From the NCBI GenBank assembly GCA_934140155.1, contig CAKPBC010000005.1, positions 43,154 through 107,153 of the forward strand: 64,000 nt of DNA. Direction: 5' to 3'. The position numbers were made by a program, and so were the translations under genes. Shown here one piece after another: positions 9,022-16,973 of this stretch (positions are counted from its first letter, which is position 1; every line of letters begins with the position of its first letter). Source of the stretch: an uncultured Bacilli bacterium. Lineage in GTDB: Bacteria > Bacillota_I > Bacilli_A > RFN20 > CAG-826. The notes beneath the pieces are model-generated. The model was not told where the DNA came from. It searched no databases and saw only the letters and a program-made list of their open reading frames with translations.

Positions 9022-10314
9022 TTATAAATTTTCTAACACTTCATCTAGCACTTTTTCAACACGAGAATATTTTTTCACTTTCTTTTTAAGAAGTTTACCT
9101 TTAAAAACAACATATTCCGGATTACGTAACGAAGATAAATCATTTAAAGGATTTTCTTTAACTATTAGTAAGTCTCCGCTTTTATTAACTTCAATACTAC
9201 CTGTAATATCACTAACTCCTGCAATATTAGCATTAACTAATGTAGCAGTATGGAGGGCAAATTTATTAGAAATACCTTTTATACATTTTGTGAAATATAC
9301 TAATTCTCTCCACATATCATAATGCGTTACTAATGGACATCCAGTGTCGGTTCCCAAACCCACTTGGATGCCTTTTTTTAGACATTTTCCTAAAAATTCA
9401 ATCATCCCATTTAATAACACTTGCGTATTATATTTTACAATATCATCATATCCTAATGGTTTTGGATCAAGCATTGCAAGTGGCATAGCGGGAGAAAATG
9501 TGGCTACATACGCTCCACCATGATTTTTAAATAAATCCACTAATTCATCACTAACTTTAGCACCATGCTCAATAGTATCGACGCCATTTAAAATAGCTTC
9601 TTTGACTCCTTCCTCCCCTTCAACATGCGCCGCTACTTTAAGACCTAATTCATGAGCTTTAGTTGTACATGCTTTAATCATACTAGGATCCATTTTTAAT
9701 AAGCCAATAACACCTTTTTCTTTGGTATCAAGAATTCCTCCAGTAATCATTAATTTAATTAAATCAGCACCTTGGCGATTACATTCTTCAACCATTTTAA
9801 TAGCTTCTTCATTATTTCTTGCTGGTTTAGCAACTGTTCCATCCATATGGCCATTTATTACTCCAATTGCATAGTTAGAAGCAAGAATTCTTGGTCCTAA
9901 GTATTTATTCTTTTTAATCAAATCACGCAATCTCGCATCAAAATCATCAATTCCTCCAACTGTGCGAATTGTAGTTACTCCTGAAAGCAATTCTTTTTCA
10001 GCATTTTTTTGACATATTTTAATTCCAACTTTTCTAGTTATTTCATATTTAGAAATAAATGCAACTAACTTTTTTAAATCTCCAACTTTCTTTTTCGATG
10101 GTTTCCCGCTAGCGGGTAAATGAACGTGCAAATTTATTAATCCAGGAATAACATAACTTCCTTTTAAATCAATGATTTTTGCATCTTTATTAGTAATATT
10201 TTGACTAATTGAAGTAATTATTCCGCCTTCAATTAAAATATCATAATTCATTAATAAGTCACTATTTAGTTTTCCATCATATATGTTGCCATTTTTTAAT
10301 AATAATTTTTCCAT
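9022..10314 (-). CDS. Amidohydrolase-superfamily metal-dependent hydrolase
   Basis: 430 residues. The order of motifs fits an imidazolonepropionase-like/prolidase-like amidohydrolase: N-terminal composite beta domain (KNGNIYDG), metal-binding HVH near residue 64, Lys in DLIKLMITGG (candidate carboxylated ligand), His in VAAHVEG and in TIEHGAKVS, and the final Asp in GLGTDTGCP, with the beta domain closing at the C-terminus. No signal peptide, so it is cytoplasmic. Substrate cannot be assigned; related enzymes cut dipeptides or cyclic amides. The ATG lacks a close Shine-Dalgarno; the only strong one is about 50 nt upstream beyond a long hairpin. Confidence 0.85.
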   Translation of the reverse strand: MEKLLLKNGNIYDGKLNSDLLMNYDILIEGGIITSISQNITNKDAKIIDLKGSYVIPGLINLHVHLPASGKPSKKKVGDLKKLVAFISKYEITRKVGIKICQKNAEKELLSGVTTIRTVGGIDDFDARLRDLIKKNKYLGPRILASNYAIGVINGHMDGTVAKPARNNEEAIKMVEECNRQGADLIKLMITGGILDTKEKGVIGLLKMDPSMIKACTTKAHELGLKVAAHVEGEEGVKEAILNGVDTIEHGAKVSDELVDLFKNHGGAYVATFSPAMPLAMLDPKPLGYDDIVKYNTQVLLNGMIEFLGKCLKKGIQVGLGTDTGCPLVTHYDMWRELVYFTKCIKGISNKFALHTATLVNANIAGVSDITGSIEVNKSGDLLIVKENPLNDLSSLRNPEYVVFKGKLLKKKVKKYSRVEKVLDEVLENL

Positions 10315-10324
10315 TGTTTCTTAT

Positions 10325-10370
10325 ATTAATAGATGATAATTAGCAATTGTTATCTATTAATTTCTCCTTT
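10325..10370 (-). promoter_or_regulatory. SD-hairpin-start leader of the amidohydrolase
   Basis: AAAGGAG lies at 10364-10370. Two bases later a long imperfect inverted repeat (17-nt arms, 3-nt loop; 10 + 4 matched bases) spans 10361-10325, and then 10 nt lead to the ATG at 10314. Folding would bring the SD to an effective 12-nt spacing. Same architecture as at 4078-4107. Confidence 0.45.
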
Positions 10371-10483
10371 TTTAATCACAAGCAAATTTATTTAATAAAT
10401 TTAATACTATAAATTTATAATTATTTTAGTACAATTTTTAATTATAAAACAAGATACTATCATATTTTTTTAAAAAAGAGAGC

Positions 10484-10536
10484 AAAAAAAGATAGCCAAG
10501 TTTCTTCATAAAAGAAATCTACAAATGCTATCTTAT
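10484..10536 (-). terminator. Terminator of the ppa-transaldolase operon
   Basis: Minus-strand stem AAGATAGC/GCTATCTT enclosing a second TTTCTT..AAGAAA stem, followed by seven T, downstream of the transaldolase stop. Confidence 0.75.
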
Positions 10537-10567
10537 TAAAATAATATTTTTAAGAATAAATTAACAA

Positions 10568-11203
10568 TTATTTGCTTGCTGCGTCTTTAAATATTTTTAA
10601 GCCTGCATCAGTTAAAGGATGCTTAACCATTTTTTCTAATACTGCAAAAGGAATTGTAGCGATATCAGCACCAGCAAGAGCAGCTTGTTCAACATGAGCC
10701 AAATTACGAATTGAAGCAGCAATTACTTGTGTCTCATATCCATAATTAGAAATCATTAGCATAATTTTTTCAATTAATTCAGCGCCGCTATTACCGGCAT
10801 CATCAACTCTACCCATAAATGGAGAAATATATGTTGCACCAGCTTCACAAGCCATAAGAGCTTGAGGAACAGAGAACACTAAGGTAACATTAGTTTTAAT
10901 ACCCAATTTAGTAAGTTCTGAACAAGCTTGAACACCATCCATAGTCATTGGTAATTTAATAACAATATTCTTATGAATTTTTGCTAATTCTTTTGCTTGG
11001 GCCACCATTTCACTAGCGGAAGCTTCTGCCACTTCAGCGGAAATTGGTCCATTAACTAATTCGACAATTTCTTTAATAACATCTTCTAATTTTCTTCCTT
11101 CCTTAGCAATTAAAGATGGATTAGTGGTTACTCCACTAATGCAGCCCCATTTACTAGCTTCTCTAATACTTTCAATATTTGCGGTATCAATAAATAATTT
11201 CAT
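10568..11203 (-). CDS. Fructose-6-phosphate aldolase / TalC-type transaldolase
   Basis: 211 residues, the size of the short FSA/TalC subfamily. Signatures: MKLFIDTANIESIREA at the start, GVTTNPSLIAKEG near residue 30, and the Schiff-base Lys in NIVIKLPMT near residue 85; the C-terminal PFAVLEKMVKHPLTDAG is also typical. Acts in the cytoplasm on fructose 6-phosphate, either transferring dihydroxyacetone in the pentose phosphate pathway or cleaving F6P; the two activities cannot be separated by eye. One base separates it from the upstream ppa stop, so the two genes form an operon. Confidence 0.92.
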   Translation of the reverse strand: MKLFIDTANIESIREASKWGCISGVTTNPSLIAKEGRKLEDVIKEIVELVNGPISAEVAEASASEMVAQAKELAKIHKNIVIKLPMTMDGVQACSELTKLGIKTNVTLVFSVPQALMACEAGATYISPFMGRVDDAGNSGAELIEKIMLMISNYGYETQVIAASIRNLAHVEQAALAGADIATIPFAVLEKMVKHPLTDAGLKIFKDAASK

Positions 11204-11204
11204 T

Positions 11205-11750
11205 TTACTTTTGCTCCTTTTTATCGCCGAATTTTAATTCATAATTTTCAATACATTTTTTAATAATACGCATTGCTTCTTCTTTACCTTCAACTTCTTC
11301 AACAATTGTATCTTTATTTTCTAATGTTTTATAAACTGAGAAGAAGTGCTTAATTTCATCCGATACATGTTGTGGTAAATTTCTAATATCTTTATATGTA
11401 TTATAGAAAGGATCATGCTTACAAATAGCAATAATCTTTTCATCCGGTTCACCATTATCAATCATTTTTACAACACCAATTGGATAACATTCTACTAAAG
11501 CAAGTGGTGTTATTTGTTCAGTACATAATACCAACACATCGAGAGGGTCATTATCACCAGCATAAGTATGAGGAATAAATCCATAGTTATGTGGATAGTG
11601 CGTCGATGTATATAAAATACGATCTAAACGTAATGCTCCTGTATCCTTATCTAATTCGTACTTATTTTTACTTCCTTTAGGAATTTCAATGCACGCAATA
11701 AAATCATTTGGTTGAATTCTATCTTTAGATACAACATGCCAAATATTCAT
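11205..11750 (-). CDS. ppa: Inorganic pyrophosphatase, family I
   Basis: 181 residues from ATG at 11750, which has GGAG ten bases upstream; the in-frame GTG at 11759 sits too close to the SD. Carries the family I signature DNDPLDVLVL and conserved IEIPKGSKNKYE and DRILYTSTHYPHNYGFIPHT stretches. Hydrolyses pyrophosphate to phosphate with Mg2+, pulling biosynthetic reactions forward. First gene of a two-gene operon with the transaldolase, divergent from the thioredoxin-fold lipoprotein. Confidence 0.95.
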   Translation of the reverse strand: MNIWHVVSKDRIQPNDFIACIEIPKGSKNKYELDKDTGALRLDRILYTSTHYPHNYGFIPHTYAGDNDPLDVLVLCTEQITPLALVECYPIGVVKMIDNGEPDEKIIAICKHDPFYNTYKDIRNLPQHVSDEIKHFFSVYKTLENKDTIVEEVEGKEEAMRIIKKCIENYELKFGDKKEQK

Positions 11751-11825
11751 ATTTATCACACTCCTTTTTCTATAATTAATGTTAGCATAAAATTAACCAA
11801 ATTTATATAAATATTTGTTAATCTA

Positions 11826-11834
11826 TGTTATAAT
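11826..11834 (+). promoter_or_regulatory. Extended -10 promoter of the thioredoxin-fold lipoprotein
   Basis: TGTTATAAT, 22 bases before the ATG at 11857; no convincing -35. Confidence 0.45.
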
Positions 11835-11856
11835 TTTTGTTGTTGAGGTGATAAAA

Positions 11857-12687
11857 ATGTCAAAGAATAAACATAAAGTAATTTTCCTTATTTCTTTATT
11901 AAGTTTATTTAGTTGTAATGCAAAAAATAAAATTATCATTTCAACAATTGAACTTAGTAATTCATTGTTAACCGCAACAATAGATGAAACTACTAATATT
12001 GCTGATTATACTCTTGATATAAATGCGCCTAATGTCAAAGAAAAAATTGAAAACAAAGAAACTTTCTTTTTATATTATTATAGTCCTAGTTGTGGATCAT
12101 GCATAGAATTAAAACCATTTATGATTAGATATATAAAAGAATCAGGTGCTGCGATATATTCACTTGATATTACTAAAATTTTATATACCATTCCTGGTGA
12201 TACTCAAGAAACAACAATAAAAGTAACTAATTATGATTGGCTCCAAATTAAAGGTAATGAAATACGCGATTTAAATAACACTGATGTTTTTTGCGGGCCA
12301 AATGGTGATTGTGAAGGAACACCAACTTTAATGACTTTTAAAGACGGAAAATATATTTCTAAGCAATATGGTACTGATAATCTTTTTAAAGATAAAGTAT
12401 TTAAGCGTTTCATGGATAACCATTTATCAATTAGTAAAACAAAAGCAATTAATACTAATATTAGCGACTATGAAAAGAATTCAAATATTATTTATTATTT
12501 TAAAAATGATTCAGCAAATAAAGTAAGTTTATACAATCAAATTTTAGCAAATAATATTGATATGTATCTTTATGATACAAGTTTACATGAATCTTCAATC
12601 GAATCAAAAATAATTAATTACAAAAACAATACTGAACTATTAGTAAATGATTCCACAACATTTGAAGATATTATGTCGTTTATTTAA
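11857..12687 (+). CDS. Thioredoxin-fold lipoprotein
   Basis: 276 residues from ATG at 11857, with GAGGTGAT as binding site. A short lipoprotein signal ends at Cys20 (lipobox SLFSC). A thioredoxin-like domain follows, with FFLYYYSPSCGSCIELK placing the CGSC active site at residues 79-82 and cis-Pro context in CEGTPTLMTF. Two further Cys (VFCGPNGDCEG) lie near the fold's cis-Pro and might form a second disulfide. The C-terminal 80 residues look like a second degenerate thioredoxin-like unit without a CxxC. Expected on the outer face of the membrane as a thiol-disulfide oxidoreductase; partner unknown. Its own promoter precedes it. Confidence 0.8.
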   Translation: MSKNKHKVIFLISLLSLFSCNAKNKIIISTIELSNSLLTATIDETTNIADYTLDINAPNVKEKIENKETFFLYYYSPSCGSCIELKPFMIRYIKESGAAIYSLDITKILYTIPGDTQETTIKVTNYDWLQIKGNEIRDLNNTDVFCGPNGDCEGTPTLMTFKDGKYISKQYGTDNLFKDKVFKRFMDNHLSISKTKAINTNISDYEKNSNIIYYFKNDSANKVSLYNQILANNIDMYLYDTSLHESSIESKIINYKNNTELLVNDSTTFEDIMSFI

Positions 12688-12695
12688 ATTTTTAG

Positions 12696-12724
12696 TTGTA
12701 GAAATTCATAAACTTTGGTATAGT
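12696..12724 (+). promoter_or_regulatory. Promoter of the nucleoside kinase gene
   Basis: TTGTAG, a 17-base spacer and TATAGT with an upstream TGG extension, 45 bases before the ATG at 12769. Confidence 0.5.
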
Positions 12725-12768
12725 TATTGAAAGCCCTTGCAAAAAGCTTTGAAAATAGGAGGAAAATT

Positions 12769-14409
12769 ATGTTTAAAATTAAATTAAAAGACCAAACACT
12801 CGAATTTGACAAAAAAGTTAGTTTAGCCTCTTTAGCCGATGATCCGAATAAAGAATTTGTCGTAGCTAAAGTTAATAATCGTATCCGTGATTTACATTAC
12901 GAAGTATATTATGACGCCACTGTAGAATTTTTAACTGTAAAAGACCAAGCTGCTATTCGTACTTATGAACGTTCTTTACGTTATTTATTCGCTATGGCTG
13001 CACAAAGATTATATCCAAATCTAAAATTTAGATTTTCTTATAATGTTTCTCGCTCTATATTCGTGCAAATATTAAGTGATAATGTTCGTGTCGATTCAAC
13101 AATGGTTAAAAAATTAGGTGAAGAAATGCGTAAATTAATTGATGACGATTTACCTTTTGAAAGAATTATTGTTAGTAACGAAGAGGCAACAAAAATTTAT
13201 CATGAACGTGGATTTGATGATAAAATTGCCACTTTAAAATATCGTCCAGAAAAAACTGTTCACTTCTATAAGTGTGATGATTATATGAACTATATGTATG
13301 GATACATGGTTCCATCAACTGGATATTTAAGAAGATTTGCTTTACGTTTATATTCTCCAGGTATTATTATTCAATATCCACGTAGTGAATGTAATGGAAA
13401 TATTCCACCATTTGAAGATGCACCTACATTTGGTAAAACACTTAAAGAATCTCATAAATGGGCTAAAGCAACAGGCATTGATTATGTGGCTGGTTTAAAC
13501 AAAATGGTTGAAGAAGCTGGCGATGTTGAATTCATCAATCTTTGTGAAGCAAGACATAACCGTATGCTTTGCGAATTAGGTGATTTAATCGAAAAAGATA
13601 TCGAAAATATCCGTTTAGTTTGTATTGCCGGTCCATCAAGTTCTGGTAAAACAACATTCGCTAATCGTTTAAGAATTGAATTATTATCTCGTGGTATTAA
13701 GCCTATTCGTATTTCAATGGATGACTACTATTTACCGCGTGATTTAGCGCCAGTCGATGAAAATGGTGATGCTGATTTAGAAAGTATCAATGCTTTAGAT
13801 ATTCCATTATTCAACCAAAATATGCTTGATTTAGTTCAAGGTGAAGAAGTACAATTACCAAAATTTGATTTCAAATTAGGTAAACGTGTTCCAGGCCGTG
13901 TTTTAAAGATTCCTGCTGATCAACCAATTATTATTGAAGGAATTCATGCTTTAAATGATCAAATGACATCTTTAATTCCAAAGCACCAAAAATTTAAAAT
14001 TTATATTGCTCCTCAAGCACAAATTAACCTTGATAACCACAACCCAATTTCTTTAACTGACTTAAGATTATTAAGAAGAATAGTTCGTGATAAACAATTC
14101 AGAAATGCTTCTGCTGAAAACACCATTGAAATGTGGCCAAGTGTTCGTAAAGGCGAATTTACTTGGATTTATAAAACTCAAGAAGGCGCTGATTATGTTT
14201 ATAACTCATTCTTACCTTATGAATTATGTGTCATGCGTAAATATGCTTTACCAGTATTAAAGAAAATTGATGTTGATTCACCAAGTTTCCCAATCGCCGA
14301 ACGTTTGATTAAATTCTTAAAATATTTTGTTGAAATGGATGACACTTGGGTTCCATGTAATTCCTTAATGCGTGAATTTATTGGCGGAAGTTGCTACCAA
14401 GATATTTAA
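12769..14409 (+). CDS. Uridine-kinase-family nucleoside kinase with ThrRS-like N-terminus
   Basis: 546 residues from ATG at 12769 after AGGAGG; the upstream ATG at 12727 has no binding site. Residues 1-65 form a TGS-like ubiquitin fold, about 70-200 resemble the second additional domain of threonyl-tRNA synthetase, and from about 280 comes a P-loop kinase with GPSSSGKTT (about 287-295) and the ISMDDYYLPRD substrate motif. This fused architecture is a known nucleoside kinase group in Bacillota and Bacteroidota, probably phosphorylating uridine or cytidine. The exact substrate is not readable. Monocistronic, with own promoter and strong terminator. Confidence 0.88.
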   Translation: MFKIKLKDQTLEFDKKVSLASLADDPNKEFVVAKVNNRIRDLHYEVYYDATVEFLTVKDQAAIRTYERSLRYLFAMAAQRLYPNLKFRFSYNVSRSIFVQILSDNVRVDSTMVKKLGEEMRKLIDDDLPFERIIVSNEEATKIYHERGFDDKIATLKYRPEKTVHFYKCDDYMNYMYGYMVPSTGYLRRFALRLYSPGIIIQYPRSECNGNIPPFEDAPTFGKTLKESHKWAKATGIDYVAGLNKMVEEAGDVEFINLCEARHNRMLCELGDLIEKDIENIRLVCIAGPSSSGKTTFANRLRIELLSRGIKPIRISMDDYYLPRDLAPVDENGDADLESINALDIPLFNQNMLDLVQGEEVQLPKFDFKLGKRVPGRVLKIPADQPIIIEGIHALNDQMTSLIPKHQKFKIYIAPQAQINLDNHNPISLTDLRLLRRIVRDKQFRNASAENTIEMWPSVRKGEFTWIYKTQEGADYVYNSFLPYELCVMRKYALPVLKKIDVDSPSFPIAERLIKFLKYFVEMDDTWVPCNSLMREFIGGSCYQDI

Positions 14410-14421
14410 ACTATTACTAAT

Positions 14422-14453
14422 GGCTAAGATTTTATTTAATCTTAGCTTTTTTT
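14422..14453 (+). terminator. Terminator of the nucleoside kinase gene
   Basis: GCTAAGAT / ATCTTAGC hairpin followed by seven T. Confidence 0.85.
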
Positions 14454-14485
14454 ATGCTAAAATTTAAAAAATTGGAGATGATTTT

Positions 14486-15769
14486 ATGAAAGAAAAATTT
14501 ATGCATTTTAAAGCAAATTTTGATTCTTTTTGTAACAAAGCATTTGATGGATTTAGCAAATGGTTTCGAAAATATTTATTATTAATTGTTTTTATTGTTC
14601 TAACTATTTTAGCACTTATTGCTCGTACTTCTTTCATAAATTATGTAAGTGGCGATATGTATTGCCCTTTAATTCCTTGGTTTAACTACTTTAGAGAATT
14701 TGGATTTAAAGCATTAGGCACTTATCCTAATTGGAATATTGTCTTAGAAAATGGCACAAAAGTTCCTTGTGATTATCCAGTTAGTTATATGAATATCCTA
14801 GCATTTTTAAGTTTATTTTCTAATAACGCTATTGTGACAATTAAATGGTCTTGTTTTATTGCTGATATTGCTTTAGCAATTGGCGTTGGTTTAGTTACTT
14901 ATCATTTTAGTAAGAATAAATATACAAGTTTAATTGCTTATGTTATTACATTATTTGCTCCAAGTGTATTTGCAAATTCCGCTATTTGGGGACAATGTGA
15001 CCAATTATATGTAACTATAATTGTATTTGCTTTCTTATTGATACTTAAAAAGCACAATTGCTGGGCGTCTTTTTTAATAGGAATTGCGATATCTTTAAAA
15101 CTTCAAAGTGTATTCTTCTTACCTTTTGTCGTATATTTATGGCTTAATAAAAAATACCGTTTATGGAATATATTTATTATATTTGCTGGCATTTTCATTA
15201 CATTTATTCCTTCTTATATCGCTGGCGCTCCATTTATGATGCCTTTAGAAGCTTACGCTAATCAAATGGGACTATATATGAACGCTAATTATGGTTCTGG
15301 ATCAATGTACGCTTTCTTAGAAATGGCGGGATTAAAAGATGGTTTCAATAATGGATTTAATATCATATTTGCTTTTTCCACAATTGCCTTCACTCTTTTC
15401 ATTCTTTACTACAATAAAGTCGAATGCAATGAAAAAAATATGACTTATATTGCCACATTATTTGCTATTGTTTGTCCTTTTGTATTACCACATATGCATG
15501 AAAGATATTTCTTTATGGCTGATATATTTGTATTAATTTATGTTCTAGTTTTCAAAAGAAAATACCATTTAGCGGCCCTAATGATTTTCTCTTCATTTAA
15601 TAATTACACACACTTCTTAACTGGCGAATATATCTTTAAATTTTTAGGCCAAGATTGTGTGCGTTTATCCGCATTAATTAATTTATTTATTATTATCAGT
15701 TTAATAAAAGATTTTAAAATTATTAAACAAAATCGTGATGAAAATACTTTAGTCGAACAAATCGGTTGA
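14486..15769 (+). CDS. GT-C membrane glycosyltransferase (Gpi18/GT87-like)
   Basis: 427 residues with about ten hydrophobic segments. An acidic extracytoplasmic loop after the first membrane segment (YVSGDMYCPLIPWF) supplies the Asp typical of GT-C enzymes. SAIWGQCDQLY near residue 170 and LPHMHERYFFMADI near residue 330 are hallmarks of the Gpi18-like/GT87 group, which use polyprenyl-phosphate sugars on the outer face of the membrane. Acceptor unknown; a surface glycan or glycolipid is likely. The stop is TGA directly followed by TAA, one of only three TGA stops here. Its last 21 bases overlap the end of cysK on the other strand. Confidence 0.8.
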   Translation: MKEKFMHFKANFDSFCNKAFDGFSKWFRKYLLLIVFIVLTILALIARTSFINYVSGDMYCPLIPWFNYFREFGFKALGTYPNWNIVLENGTKVPCDYPVSYMNILAFLSLFSNNAIVTIKWSCFIADIALAIGVGLVTYHFSKNKYTSLIAYVITLFAPSVFANSAIWGQCDQLYVTIIVFAFLLILKKHNCWASFLIGIAISLKLQSVFFLPFVVYLWLNKKYRLWNIFIIFAGIFITFIPSYIAGAPFMMPLEAYANQMGLYMNANYGSGSMYAFLEMAGLKDGFNNGFNIIFAFSTIAFTLFILYYNKVECNEKNMTYIATLFAIVCPFVLPHMHERYFFMADIFVLIYVLVFKRKYHLAALMIFSSFNNYTHFLTGEYIFKFLGQDCVRLSALINLFIIISLIKDFKIIKQNRDENTLVEQIG

Positions 15770-16675
15770 TAAATATCTTGAACCATTATCTGGTGAAATA
15801 ACCACAATATTTTTATCTTTATTTTTAGGATTTTTAGCTAATTCAACTGCTGCAAATAAATTTGCACCAGAAGAATATCCCACTAGTAAACCTTCTAATT
15901 TTGCTAGCATTTTTGCATATTTTTTTGCATTTTCATCACTAACATCAATGATTTTATCTATCACATCTAAATTAAGTGTTTTGGGTATAAAATTTGCTCC
16001 TATTCCTTGAATTTTATGACTTCCAGCATGCCCCTTAGTAAGTAATGGTGAATTAAGTGGTTCAACGCCATAAACTAGAATATTTTTATTTTGTTCTTTT
16101 AAGTATTTAGAAACTCCACTAATGGTACCACCGGTTCCAATACCTGCGACAAAATAATCAACTTTTCCGTTAAGTTGCGAATAAATTTCTAGTCCAGTTA
16201 TTTGATAATGTGTTAATGGATTATACTTGTTTTCAAATTGATTTAAAATTATTGAATTTTTTATAGATTTATTTAGTTCTATAGCCTTATTTTTAGCGCC
16301 TTGCATACCTAATTCTTTTGGTGTTAAAACTAATTTTGCTCCATACGCTAGCATTAGTTTTTGTCTTTCTTTGGACATATTTTCTGGCATTACAATTACT
16401 GCTTTAAATTGTTTTATAGCTGCGATTGCGCTTAATGCAATACCAGTATTTCCAGATGTTGCTTCAATGACTACAAAATTGTTATCTATCTTATAATTCT
16501 TTTCTAGTTCATTTACAATATTTAAAACAATTCGATCTTTAATTGATCCAGTAAGATTAAGTGATTCTACTTTTGCGTAAATATTTGCAAATAATCCTAA
16601 CTCTTTTTTTAATCTTTTTAACTCGACTAATGGCGTATTATTAATTAACTCTAATGCTGAAGAAAACGTTTTCAT
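15749..16675 (-). CDS. cysK: Cysteine synthase (O-acetylserine sulfhydrylase)
   Basis: 308 residues, the standard length. The PLP-binding Lys is K46 in NLTGSIKDRI; SGNTGIALSA (substrate loop), GIGTGGTISG (phosphate-binding loop) and the C-terminal SSGANLFAA are conserved. Makes cysteine from O-acetylserine and sulfide. The partner gene cysE, which makes O-acetylserine, is in the window at 23069-23767 on the other strand, with three lipoprotein genes between. No T-box or SAM-type leader was found upstream. Confidence 0.95.
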   Translation of the reverse strand: MKTFSSALELINNTPLVELKRLKKELGLFANIYAKVESLNLTGSIKDRIVLNIVNELEKNYKIDNNFVVIEATSGNTGIALSAIAAIKQFKAVIVMPENMSKERQKLMLAYGAKLVLTPKELGMQGAKNKAIELNKSIKNSIILNQFENKYNPLTHYQITGLEIYSQLNGKVDYFVAGIGTGGTISGVSKYLKEQNKNILVYGVEPLNSPLLTKGHAGSHKIQGIGANFIPKTLNLDVIDKIIDVSDENAKKYAKMLAKLEGLLVGYSSGANLFAAVELAKNPKNKDKNIVVISPDNGSRYLSTDLFD

Positions 16676-16894
16676 TTTATCACTTCCAATAAACTATATG
16701 AAAAAGGTTTTTATTAATTGTATTAATAATTGCTTGTTATGTAAACTTTTAGTTGATACAAATAACTTTTTAAATATTCCGTTTTATAAGATTCAAGTGT
16801 AAAACAATTATGCAGATAAAAGTGCGTGTCTCAACTAGTGATGTTAATTGCATAAATTATTACTAGCAATCAATTTACAAAGCTTACTAATTAC

Positions 16895-16912
16895 TTGTAA
16901 TTATTATTACAA
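16895..16912. promoter_or_regulatory. Perfect 7-4-7 palindrome upstream of a lipoprotein operon
   Basis: TTGTAAT-TATT-ATTACAA lies about 60 bases before the ATG at 16974, partly overlapping a possible TACAAT -10. Symmetric enough to be an operator for a dimeric regulator. Confidence 0.35.
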
Positions 16913-16973
16913 TGTGCTAAACTCGTATCAATCTTTTTATCAAAAAATATTAATTATAAGGAGGATTTATTCT

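Noticed and set aside
16676..16973. T-box or SAM riboswitch for cysK
   Set aside because: No TGGNACCGCG T-box sequence or SAM-type junction could be found in the cysK leader.
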